Of a stretch of 64,000 nucleotides of DNA, positions 13,643 through 23,500 are shown in pieces (the first letter of the stretch is position 1; the number at the start of each line of letters is the position of its first letter). The DNA is from Trifolium pratense. Taxonomy: Eukaryota; Streptophyta; Magnoliopsida; Fabales; Fabaceae. A program made the position numbers and the translations under genes. The notes below the pieces were generated by a model. It was given only the letters and a program-made list of their open reading frames with translations. It was not told the origin of the DNA and ran no database searches. Where the stretch lies: positions 30,130,251 to 30,194,250 of the forward strand of contig NC_060062.1 in the NCBI RefSeq assembly GCF_020283565.1. Direction: 5' to 3'.

Positions 13643-14914
13643 TAATGACAGTCTGTCATTCTATGTTTTGAGTAGCAATTTTATAGTATTTTAATAAGTT
13701 TTTAGATATAATTACATGGTTTAGAGATGATTCTAGCAAGAGTTGATACATCACAAAGAATTTGAAGATAAATTACAAAACGGGCAAATTTCTGGAAAAA
13801 TCACACCGCAACTCATCAACATCATGGCACGATTATTAGCTACCAAGAATTGAAGATTTTATGAAGAATTATGGGACGATCGATCACACAATCAATCGTT
13901 GCCAAATAGAAGAGTTGCAAATAATATTTAATTTTATATTTTATATTATTTAGCATGTGTTAAATATATGACATGTAGTACAATATTAGCCCAAGAAAAG
14001 AAGAAAAACGGTTTGCTGGCCCAAAAAGAAAGTAAAATTGTGATTGGCTTATGTGGCTAAAAGAAAACATTAGGTTTCATGGATAATATATATAAGGCAT
14101 CACGCACAGCAGCAGAGGAAGAAAAAAAAGGCGGAATCACGCAGGCTTTTGGAGAAGGAACGGAAGTGATAGAACGGCGGATACAACAACATAGCTTCCT
14201 GGTTTATTTTCTCTCTTGATCACTCTATGTTGCTTATTAAATTAATTATGAGTAACTAAGTCTCTATTGATTAGAATTAGTAGATGATCTTCCTTGAATT
14301 GATTTGAACCATGTAAATTGTTGAGGATCCTTGGGACCTTTTTAGTATTATTGTTATTCAGTTATTTCTGCGCTTAATGCTTTTTATGAATTGACGAATT
14401 TATGAATTGAATTTAGGAATCGAATGATTACTAACCATAACTTTTGAAACCTGAATCTGAAATAATTGTTTGGTCAATAGTCGTTTTAGAGATATCGGAT
14501 TATTGTACTATGATAAATAGAATTAACGTGCATAAATCTTTCTATGAATTTGAATTGACCTAAGACATTAGGGAATTATTTTTATGGAAAATGGTTCTTA
14601 GTCATTAACACTGATCTGAACTATTTAGTTAATTCATCGTGACAATAAGAGTGAAGAGGAAGCCTAGGACCGCATTTACCAAATCATGAAGAGGAAGTGA
14701 ATCGAAAATTCTAATCATCCGTTAATCTTTATTAAAAATCATCTCTTTAGTTTACTGTCTGAAAACCAAATATATGCCAAGCATACCCCCTTTTTATTTA
14801 CGTCCTAAATACGATACAATTGTTTTGTCGAGATTGGAACAATCCCTGCGGATACGAACTTTATAAATTTTATTACTTAACGATAAGTTAGTACACTTGC
14901 TAATTTTGTCATCA
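13643..14914 (+). repeat. 5' LTR of the non-autonomous element
   Basis: The 1272-bp LTR starts TAATGACAG and ends TTTGTCATCA. The terminal inverted repeat is TAATGACA against TGATGACA, so the usual TG start has become TA in both copies. A TATA-like stretch, ATAATATATATAAGGC, lies at ~14082-14097. Confidence 0.93.
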
Positions 14915-14920
14915 AGTTTT

Positions 14921-14938
14921 TGGCGCCGTTGCCGGGGA
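14921..14938 (+). promoter_or_regulatory. Primer-binding site for tRNA-Asp
   Basis: TGGCGCCGTTGCCGGGGA lies six bases after the 5' LTR. It is complementary to the 3' end of plant tRNA-Asp including CCA. This primer is common among Athila-lineage elements. Confidence 0.9.
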
Positions 14939-15083
14939 TTGTTGATTAATTTTGACTAAACAATTTATTGTATATAGGATTTTAATTTAATTTTTTTCTG
15001 TTATTTTTACTTTATTTTGTATATAAAAAATCTTTTTTTCACTTCATGTTTATTTCATTGTGCTCTGCTACTGAAAAGTTTCC

Positions 15084-15553
15084 TTGAGTTTTGTGGTAAT
15101 GACAGGAGTATGGTATGAGAATATATTGATCGATAGTGAAGAAATAGGCATTCTTCGTTATCAATTATTGAGATCAAGACTTGAGGAAAAATACAGGGAA
15201 ATAGATATAAAGAAGCTAAAGGAGAGGTGTGTTTATTGTGATCAAAATCATGATTGCGAATATAATAAAAAACGTTGTAGTAAAGATGAAGAGCCACAAG
15301 TGATCATGATTAATTACAATTCACAACTCGAAAGTATTCTGGATGAATTCTGGAGGTCCAATCAAGTTTCCTTTGATAGATTTGAAGTGCAATGTGATAA
15401 TCTCATGGAGAAAGCAAATGAGTGTGAGAAGAAGTTGGTTGAGATGGAGATGAAACATCATGCTATTGTGGTAGAAGAAGAAAATTCAAAAAACAAAAAT
15501 AATGGCATGAAAAAGAATTCAAGAGTGAAGAATGTTGATCTCTATGCGACATG
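15084..15553 (+). pseudogene. N-terminal part of an ORF in the non-autonomous element, split by insertion
   Basis: This frame encodes a Lys/Glu-rich, mostly helical protein with a Cys-rich patch, CVYCDQNHDCEYNKKRC (residues ~50-66 from the ATG at 15084; a second ATG at 15102 is also possible). It is interrupted at 15554 by the nested element. Collapsing the 5-bp duplication rejoins it in frame with 27517-27721, so the ORF was about 224 codons and open at the time of insertion. I do not recognise the protein. Its position after the primer site suggests a reduced gag-like product, but no gag motif is evident. Confidence 0.6.
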
Positions 15554-16404
15554 TGATAGAAATTTAGCAAGTGTACTAAATAGCCGTCAAGTAGTATAAT
15601 AAAATCGTTCTTTCCGCAGGGATTGTTGTAAATCAATTGTAATTTGAAGACATACTCATGTAAATTGACATAAATTGTAAAAAGGGGGTTCTTGTTTGGT
15701 TTCAAGTTCAAACTTTTAAACTTTGGAATTGCTTTGGTGTTTAGATTGATGTAAGAAAAGCGATTGGTCCTTTTTGGGTCATCTAATTACTATTTCTCTT
15801 GGTAACGCCATGTATGATAACGAATTATTCAAATTAGTTTCATGATTTGATTAAAACACAATTGATTATGCCCAATGTCTTGGTAACATAATCCTCTCTC
15901 ATGATCATCAATCCCTAATTTCTTAGTAAGACCTATGATCATGTGAGGAAGAAAAACTTTAATCTCTTAATCTCAATTAACAATCCAAAATTTCTTAAGT
16001 GAAAATTAATTGATCAATCGTTCCTAGATCGATGATTTATTCCTATCGTCATAGTAAAACAAATCATTGCAATCATCATATAAGTCGCGAATTCATACAA
16101 AGCATTAAGCACAAAGAACAATCAATAGAAACTAACTTCGTAATTCATTAATCATATCATATGACAATCACATAGTTCAAGATCAAAAGTAATTAGAATC
16201 ACCTAAGGACCAATCATGAGAATTTAGCTAGACATTGCAAATTCAGAAATTACATCAAATAAAATGAAAGAAAGCATGATTACAAGAAGAATCTTGATGT
16301 GTTTCCACACTTGAATCCTTGCTTGGTCGCTCTTGATCCTCCAAAATCGCTCCAATAGCTGTTCTTTTGCGTAAAAATTCGATAATGATCCAGATCTGAT
16401 GTTT

Positions 16405-16416
16405 CCTTTTTATAAA
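16405..16416 (-). promoter_or_regulatory. Probable TATA box of the Athila-lineage LTR
   Basis: The minus strand reads TTTTTATAAAAAGG about 315 bases from the 5' end of the LTR. It is the only strong TATA-like motif in that part. The copy in the 5' LTR lies at ~27184-27195. Transcription would start ~30 bases further along the minus strand. Confidence 0.5.
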
Positions 16417-16438
16417 AATGATCAAAAGTAACGTTTTC

Positions 16439-16585
16439 CGCCTGAGGCACAGAATTTCCGCCTCAGGCGTAAAGAATTACGTTTCAGGCACAGCTTTTTC
16501 CGCCTGAAACGGCAAAACAGAGAGCAATCTTGGTTCTTCAGTGAAATTTCCGCCCCAGGCGGAAAAACTTCCGTTTTAGGCGTAA
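16439..16585 (-). promoter_or_regulatory. GC-rich hairpin cluster in the U3
   Basis: There are three perfect inverted repeats. CGCCTGAGGC at 16439-16448 pairs with 16460-16469. CGTTTCAGGC at 16480-16489 pairs with 16502-16511. TTTCCGCC and GGCGGAAA pair around 16548-16566. The first two stems have different sequences but are fully complementary within each pair. The cluster lies just upstream of the TATA-like box and is duplicated in the other LTR. The function is unknown; a binding array for host transcription factors is one possibility. Confidence 0.65.
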
Positions 16586-16732
16586 AAATACTATACAATC
16601 CACCAATTTTCATTTGCTATCTTTCTTCGCATGTAGCTTCAAATCAATGTTTCATTCTTCATGATTTAGGTCAAAAACCTCTAAAAATACTTGAAAATGG
16701 TCTTTATTTCCATGTAATGACTAATGTCATCA

Positions 16733-18104
16733 CAACCCCAAACTTGAACTTTTCCTTGTCCTCAAGGAATATCTCAATCTCCAGGAAAACAAAACACTAC
16801 CTCGATTCATCTGGCTAAACAAACTCAAACCCAATCAAGTTAGACGTAATTTGCATGATATTTCAATGATCAATTTCGTCATGATTCAAGTACACACAGT
16901 TTCAAATTTAGGCAAAACAAAGAGCATCAAACAAAGATTGACCATACTTAATTTCTTCACACCCTCACCGACTCTCCTGTTTAAGGGTAATATAATCACT
17001 CAATCAACACATCATAACTAGACTACTATAAATTTGCAGACATTCTCAAAAATCAATCACCATGTCATGAGCACACACATTAGAGGACTTTTAAAGGTTA
17101 TAACGTGGCCTGGTTAAAAGGTGGATGGTGGCTTTTCTGGTAAGTGAGTAAAAAAACTTGAAATTAGATACCACTGAGTCAAATAGATACAACACCCCAC
17201 CCTACTTTGTAAGAATTTATACTTAGAGAACAATTCACAAAATTCCTTTTTGTTTTCAAAAAGATCACCATGATTATTATTTTTTTTTTTTTTTTTCTTC
17301 TTTTTTTTTTTCGATACTTCTTTTCTTGGTGAACTTTTGAATTTTTCTTTCATAATTTGGAATTTTTCTTTCATAATTTTTTTAGTTCTCTAGTATAGTA
17401 TATCCACCCCAAACTTAAGTTGTTGCTAGTTCCAAAAGCAACCCCAAACTTAGTGAAATGCATTGTGCAAAAACCACTAAAGGTATCTAATTTTCCAAGA
17501 AAATCATTTTTTTTTTTTTTTTATATTATTTTGATAACTTGGGTCAGATACAAACAAAACATTTTTCTTTAAGCTCAAAAGGGGTTAAACAACGGATAAG
17601 CAATGATAAGGGTGGCTAGAACAGGCTCAAGGTACCAAACAACTTGCCTCGTGTGTACATCACAACAATAAATCAATTAAAGAGAACATGCGCAAATTCT
17701 AGAGACATAGCTAAGTGTGGAATTCTCATAATCATCAAAAGAAATCAGTGTTTGGGCTCAAAATCTCACAGTTTTTGGCTGAATTAAACTATGGTCAATA
17801 TTTGTGAGAGTCCCTAAGCCTTGCCTAAATCATCACTATGATGCATCCGAAACAATCAAAAACATCACAAATTCATATCACACATTTGGTCAACAATTTT
17901 GAATCTAAGATGATAGCCAAACAAATTTCAATAGTGTGAAGTTTTCAAAAAGACTAAAACATTCAAAGAAAACACAACGACTAGCTCAAGTACTTATTAT
18001 AGACCAACATCAAGCATGCAACAAATTAAACAAAGGAATCATAATACACAGGCCAAAAAGAATCTATAGAGGAGAAGGACAGTAAAGGTGAATGGCACAA
18101 AACC
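16733..18104 (-). other. 3' untranslated region of the Athila-lineage element
   Basis: This is non-coding and AT-rich, with long T tracts (17279-17310, 17507-17525). It contains two copies of a CCCCAAACTTAAG/ACCCCAAACTTAG word (17406-17455) that match, inverted, the 3' region of the enclosing element around 28450-28500. The polypurine tract is immediately next to the LTR at 16733-16750. Confidence 0.7.
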
Positions 18105-19577
18105 TCAATCCTGCTCGGGCATGTTGTGATCATGATCAAAACGAGGCAGATTTCCAGGAAATTGCATTGATGAGGACCCTCCTTCATCTGGAAGGCCAGC
18201 TGCCCTCCTTTGGCGAATGTAGGTAGCACGGTTCCTTTCATGTGTAGCCGCCATGCTCCTAACTCTTTGATTGTGAGCTTCATCAAATTCATGCATTGTT
18301 GGATATCTCGGATAGAAATATGCCGGGACTTGCTCCCGGTAACGCATGGATGCTTGCCATAAGGCGGATGAAGTGTCATAGTGGTCCGCCATATCAATGC
18401 CCTGTTGGGTGCTCATGTCCATTTTCCACACCATGTCAGCAAGAACATTCACATCAAACTGCGGAGCTGGAAAACTCTCCATTTCCGGACCTTGTGGTAT
18501 GTCATGGGGCATCATATTTTCAACATTCTCCTCCCTTTCTTCACCTCCTCCCTCAATCGTGTAATCCATTACATCATCCACATCAGCAAATGGAATGAAT
18601 GTCTTCCCGAAAGTTTTTCTTCTCACATCTCTTACAAAAGCCGTAGTGACTTTTCTAGGCTCTTCCATTTGATCATCATCAAAAGTAGCAACATTTTGAT
18701 CCAGACACAGTTTAGTGATCAAACAGAGATGTGTTAGACTATATGACCCGGGATCTTTCTGGATAATTGCAGACAAATCATCACTCAGAATTGTGCCCAA
18801 ATCTATGTCTTCACCTAACAAAATAGCTTGAAGTGCTAGCCCTACATCCATAGGAATCTCAGAATTGTTCCCACTTGGCTCCACGTTATTTATCCAAAAT
18901 TCAGCCCAAATCCGTGGAAAATCCAACAAATGAGCGGTTTTAAACCGCTGGGGTGGGAGCTGTCTCGATGGTCTCACCCACACACTTCCGGGTACGGTCA
19001 GCTGAGATTTTAAAGCCTCACGCTTATCTGATGCCATGGTTGCCCTATTCTCACGTCGATGATTCAGAACACAGAATTCAGGAACATTAAAATGAAATAA
19101 CCTATTTATAGTTTCCGGGGAGTAGTCTACATCTACCCCGCGTACTTTAGCAATCCGTGGTGACGAATTTTTCACTCGCCATGCATTACTCAAAAATTCT
19201 AATGCTAAAGTACGATTTCCAGACCGAAGACAGAAATTAAACTCATACCAATGCCTGTTGCGGAATTCTGCTTCAATTAAGGGCAATGCTAGCACTTCAT
19301 CCGTGAGACGCTTTTCAGGTTTGAAGTCCTTACTTTTGAGAGTCTGGTACCGATTGTAGGCCGTTGGACGAACAAAACGTGACCGAGGAATTTCAGTCAC
19401 AACCGGCGTTGGAGGAGGTGGTGATTGCTCTCTAGGCGGTGATGGTGGAGGAGAAGGCGAAGGTGACGGTGTAGGAGTTCGGACTACTCTCCTTTTCTTC
19501 ACCACTTTTGACCTTGATTTTGAAGACCCAACTTCAACTTCTTTATCTTTTGAGGATTTTTTGAATATGTTCTTCAT
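18105..19577 (-). CDS. Third ORF of the Athila-lineage element (env position, plant transposon-associated domain)
   Basis: An intact 490-aa ORF lies between pol and the 3' LTR. Residues 1-30 are basic (KKSSKDKEVE, KVVKKRRVVR). Residues ~34-62 are a Ser/Pro-rich tract. A globular region follows, with FRNRHWYEFN, the AWRVKNSSPRIAKVRGVDVD stretch and PETINRLFHF. This pattern is seen in proteins annotated as 'putative plant transposon protein' and found in Athila-type elements. The C-terminal third is acidic, then Arg-rich. I see no signal peptide or transmembrane helix, so despite its env-like position nothing supports an envelope function. The basic N-terminus would equally fit a nucleic-acid-binding role. 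Confidence 0.8.
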   Translation of the reverse strand: MKNIFKKSSKDKEVEVGSSKSRSKVVKKRRVVRTPTPSPSPSPPPSPPREQSPPPPTPVVTEIPRSRFVRPTAYNRYQTLKSKDFKPEKRLTDEVLALPLIEAEFRNRHWYEFNFCLRSGNRTLALEFLSNAWRVKNSSPRIAKVRGVDVDYSPETINRLFHFNVPEFCVLNHRRENRATMASDKREALKSQLTVPGSVWVRPSRQLPPQRFKTAHLLDFPRIWAEFWINNVEPSGNNSEIPMDVGLALQAILLGEDIDLGTILSDDLSAIIQKDPGSYSLTHLCLITKLCLDQNVATFDDDQMEEPRKVTTAFVRDVRRKTFGKTFIPFADVDDVMDYTIEGGGEEREENVENMMPHDIPQGPEMESFPAPQFDVNVLADMVWKMDMSTQQGIDMADHYDTSSALWQASMRYREQVPAYFYPRYPTMHEFDEAHNQRVRSMAATHERNRATYIRQRRAAGLPDEGGSSSMQFPGNLPRFDHDHNMPEQD

Positions 19578-20039
19578 GGTGTGAAAGGTAAAGATTGAGA
19601 AGGGTGATGGGTTATGGGTGAGTGATGGAAAAGATGAAGATTTATGGTGTTTTTGGGTGAATTTTCGTGTAGGGTTTTGAAGGGTTTTTGATTTTGGGTT
19701 TTGGAAAAAATTTGAAGAATTGGTTGTTGTTAATGATGGGTTTTGAAGAATAGAGTTAGATGGAAGAAATTTCGTGGGTTTGGTGTTATGGGTGTGAGAG
19801 AGGTTGTTGTTTTAATGGAGTTTGAAGGATTTGGGAGGTTTAGGTTCAAGAGGGGTTTGAGATTTGAGGATGAAATTGGTGAAAGATAATGGGTGAATTT
19901 GTTGTGGTTGTTGTTTTAATGAAGGATTTGTGTTGGGTTTGAAGGTTTGGATGGTTGTTAATGGAGGATTTGTGTGAGGAAGGAGATGAAGTTTGAGAGA
20001 AAGGATAAGGTTTGTTGAAGAAGATGAAGTTTGAGAGAA

Positions 20040-20400
20040 AGAATGAGGGTTTCATATGTGTTTACGCCTAAAACGAAATATTTCCGCCCCAAACACAAAT
20101 TTTTCCGCCCCAAACGGCAAAACAGAGAGCACCATTTTTTTTCAGTGTGATTTTCCGCCCCAAACGGCAGTTCTTCCGCCCCAAACGGCAAAATATTAAG
20201 CAACCCAATTTCTTCAGGATTTTTACGCCCCAAACGTAATTTCTTCCGCCCCAAACGGCAAAACAGTGGGCACCCATTTTTCATCATTATTTTTACGCCT
20301 TAGGCGCAATTTCTTCCGCCCCAAACGTAAATCACTCAGGATTTGAATTTTTCTGCTCCTTTCTTATGCTTCAGGCGAAATTTTTGGTGCCCCAAGCGTA
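20040..20400 (-). repeat. GC-rich repeat block between pol and the third ORF
   Basis: About ten copies of a TTCCGCCCCAAACGGCAAAA-like unit (variants TTACGCCCCAAACGTAA and ACGCCTTAGGCGC) lie in AT-rich surroundings. Many form small stems such as TTACG/CGTAA or CCG/CGG. The same word, with the flanking 'CGGCAAAACAGAGAGCA', occurs in the LTR hairpin cluster at 16502-16526, so the two regions share an origin. Short ORFs through it only reflect the repeat. Confidence 0.75.
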
Positions 20401-20559
20401 AATTCCTGATTGTGATACTTTTCACACTCCTCTTTTTTTTTCAATTTGACCTGCACAACACAAAAAATCAAAAGAAAAACTATTACGGTTAAATAAAACC
20501 TTGGGTTGCCTCCCAAGCAGCGCTACTTTTAGCGTCATTAGCTTGACGGTCTCGAAACC

Positions 20560-23500
20560 TCAAGGGTCTTCGAAAAGTACTGCCACCTTGTGGCGATTAA
20601 AATCTCCTCCCTTATAAAACTTGAGTCTTTGTCCATTTACTTTGAAAGATTTCTCCTCCTCTCCTGGTGTAAAAATTTCCACAGCCCCGTGTGGAAAAAC
20701 TTCCTTAATGACAAACGGACCAGACCACCGAGACATCAGCTTACCCGGGAATAACCTTAAACGAGAATTGAACAACAAGACTTGCTGTCCTTTCTTAAAC
20801 TCCTTTCTTACCAACCCTTTGTCATGATACTTCTTTGTCCTTGCTTTAAAAATCACGGCATTTTCATATGCTTGCATCCGCCATTCTTCAAGTTCATTCA
20901 GCTTAAGCAATCTTTTCTCACCTGCAAGACCTGCATCAAAATTTAAAAATTTCACAGCCCAATATGCCTTGTGTTCTAGCTCAACCGGTAGGTGACATGA
21001 TTTGCCATAAACTAGTTGGTACGGAGAGAACCCCAAATGTGTCTTGAACGCGGTTCTATAAGCCCAAAGTGTATCATTAAGCTTCATTGACCAGTCTTTC
21101 CTTGAAGTAGAAACCGTTTTCTCCAGAATTTGTTTCAATTGCCGGTTAGATACTTCAACTTGTCCACTTGTCTGAGGATGGTATGGAGTGGCCACCTTGT
21201 GCTTAACATTGTATTTCTCCAAGACATTCTCCAAGTATTTGTTACAAAAATGTTTGCCTCCATCACTAATGAGAATTCTAGGAACCCCAAACCGAGTAAA
21301 AATATTTTCTTTAAGAAACTTGACCACGGTATGAGAGTCATTTGCTTGGCAAGGAATAGCTTCCACCCATTTTGTAACATAATCTACACACACCAATATA
21401 TGAAGGTTAGACCGTGAAGATGGAAAAGGTCCCATGAAATCAATCCCCCAACAATCAAAAGGTTCTACTTCGAGCATTTGGTTTAGAGGCATCTCATCCC
21501 GCTTTGAAACATTGCCGGTCCTCTGGCAATTATCACATCTTCTAGCAAACTCTACACAATCTGCAAACAGTGTCGGCCAAAAGAAACCACTTTGAAGCAC
21601 CTTTGCTGCTGTTCGTGGACCACTGTGATGACCACCATATGGAGAACTGTGGCAGTGCCACATTATACTTTGCGCCTCTTCTTCATCAACACATCTACGG
21701 ATCAAACCATCTTGCCCCACCTTAAATAGGTATGGATCATCCCAAAAATAGAAGTTAGCATCTCTAAAGAATTTCTTCTTTTGCTGATAGGAATAGTCCT
21801 CCGGAATTTCATTTCCTGCTTTGAAATTAGCCATGTCAGCAAACCAAGGCCTTTTAGAAACCATCAGCAATTTTTCATCCGGGAACTCTTCGTTAATGCA
21901 CTTCTCTTTTGTGGTCACCATTGGATTTTCTAACCTTGACAAATGGTCCGCGACCACATTCTCCACACCTTTCTTGTCTTTTATCTCCAAATCAAATTCC
22001 TGCAGAAGTAGTACCCACCTCAAGAGTCTAGGCTTTGAGTCGCCTTTTGTGAGGAGGTACTTAAGTGCCGAGTGATCTGAAAAAACAACAACTTTCGATC
22101 CAATCAGATAAGAGCGAAATTTTTCCAAAGCAAATACTATTGCAAGCAACTCTTTTTCAGTAGTTGTATAATTGATTTGGTTTTCATTCAAAACCTTGCT
22201 TGCATAGTATATAGCATGGAAAAATTTCGCATGTCGTTGGCCAAGCACCGCTCCAACCGCATAATCACTTGCATCACACATTAATTCAAAAGGGAGATCC
22301 CAATTAGGTGCAACGATTATGGGCGCGGTGACCAACTTTTCTTTAATCACAACAAAAGCATTCAAACATTCATCATCAAATTTGAATTCATTTTCCTTCA
22401 CGAGGAGGTTACTTAAGGGCTTAGCTATTTTGGAAAAGTCTTTTATGAAACGCCGATAGAAACCGGCATGTCCTAAGAAGCTTCTCACTCCCTTAACATT
22501 CACGGGAGGAGGCAATTCCTTAATAACCTCTATCTTTGCTTGGTCAACTTGAATGCCCTTTGAAGAGATTTTGTGTCCAAGCACAATACCTTCTTTAACC
22601 ATAAAATGACATTTTTCCCAATTTAAAACTAAATTGGTACTTATGCATCTCTTCAATACGGCATTCAAATTGGCTAAACATTTATCAAAAGACTTACCAA
22701 ACACAGAAAAATCATCCATAAATACCTCGATTGTGTCCTCCATCATATCAGCAAAAATAGATAGCATACACCGCTGGAATGTGGCCGGTGCGTTGCACAA
22801 CCCGAAAGGCATCTTCCGGTAAGCGAATACTCCAAAAGGGCAAGTAAAAGCTGTTTTCTCCTGATCCTCTGGGTCTACTACAATCTGATTGTACCCAGAA
22901 TATCCATCCAAAAAGCAATAATAGGCCTGCCCTGCAAGCCTTTCCAACATTTGGTCCATGAATGGAAGAGGAAAATGGTCCTTCCTTGTTGCCGAGTTCA
23001 ACCGCCTGTAGTCTATACACATCCGCCACCCAGTGACGGTGCGAGTGGGTATCAGTTCATTTTTTTCATTTCTCACAACTGTCATACCACCTTTTTTCGG
23101 GACCACATGGACAGGACTAACCCACGCACTATCCGAGATTGGATAAATCATACCAGCTTCTAGAAGTTTAAGAACCTCTTTCTTCACCACTTCTTTCATG
23201 GTTGGATTTAGTCTTCTTTGAGGTTGCACCACAGGTTTGTATTCATCTTCCATTTTTATCTTATGCATACAGAATCCGGGACTAATCCCTTTCAAATCAG
23301 AGATGCTCCAACCCATGGCTTCTTTATTTTCTCGCAAGACTCTAGTTAGCTTCTCTGCTTCCAAAGAACTCAACCTGCTGCTTATGATTGCCGGTTGTGA
23401 AGCATCTTCTCCTAAGAAAACATATTTTAAGTGAGGGGGGAGCTCTTTCAACTCCGGAATAGTAACTTTTAGGTCCTCCTTACCACTAGCTTTCTCTTCC

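Larger units (their letters stand above)
15554..16732 (-). repeat. 3' LTR of the Athila-lineage element
   Basis: It begins TGATAGAAATTTAGCAAG and ends AATGTCATCA on the plus strand. On the minus strand it is preceded by a polypurine region (AGTTCAAGTTTGGGGTTG). The U3 half contains a cluster of GC-rich hairpins (16439-16585) next to a TATA-like box. Confidence 0.95.

Noticed and set aside
16422..16613. 63-aa minus-strand ORF, repeated at 27201-27392
   Set aside because: It is the GC-rich hairpin cluster in the LTR U3 read as protein; the repeated CRLGRK-like peptide is a by-product of the DNA repeat.
18381..18737. 118-aa plus-strand ORF opposite the Athila third ORF
   Set aside because: Shadow of the long minus-strand ORF; the minus frame has the protein-like composition.
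20068..20287. Overlapping minus-strand ORFs with repeated FCRLGRK peptides
   Set aside because: Same DNA repeat as in the U3 cluster, in several frames at once, so not coding.
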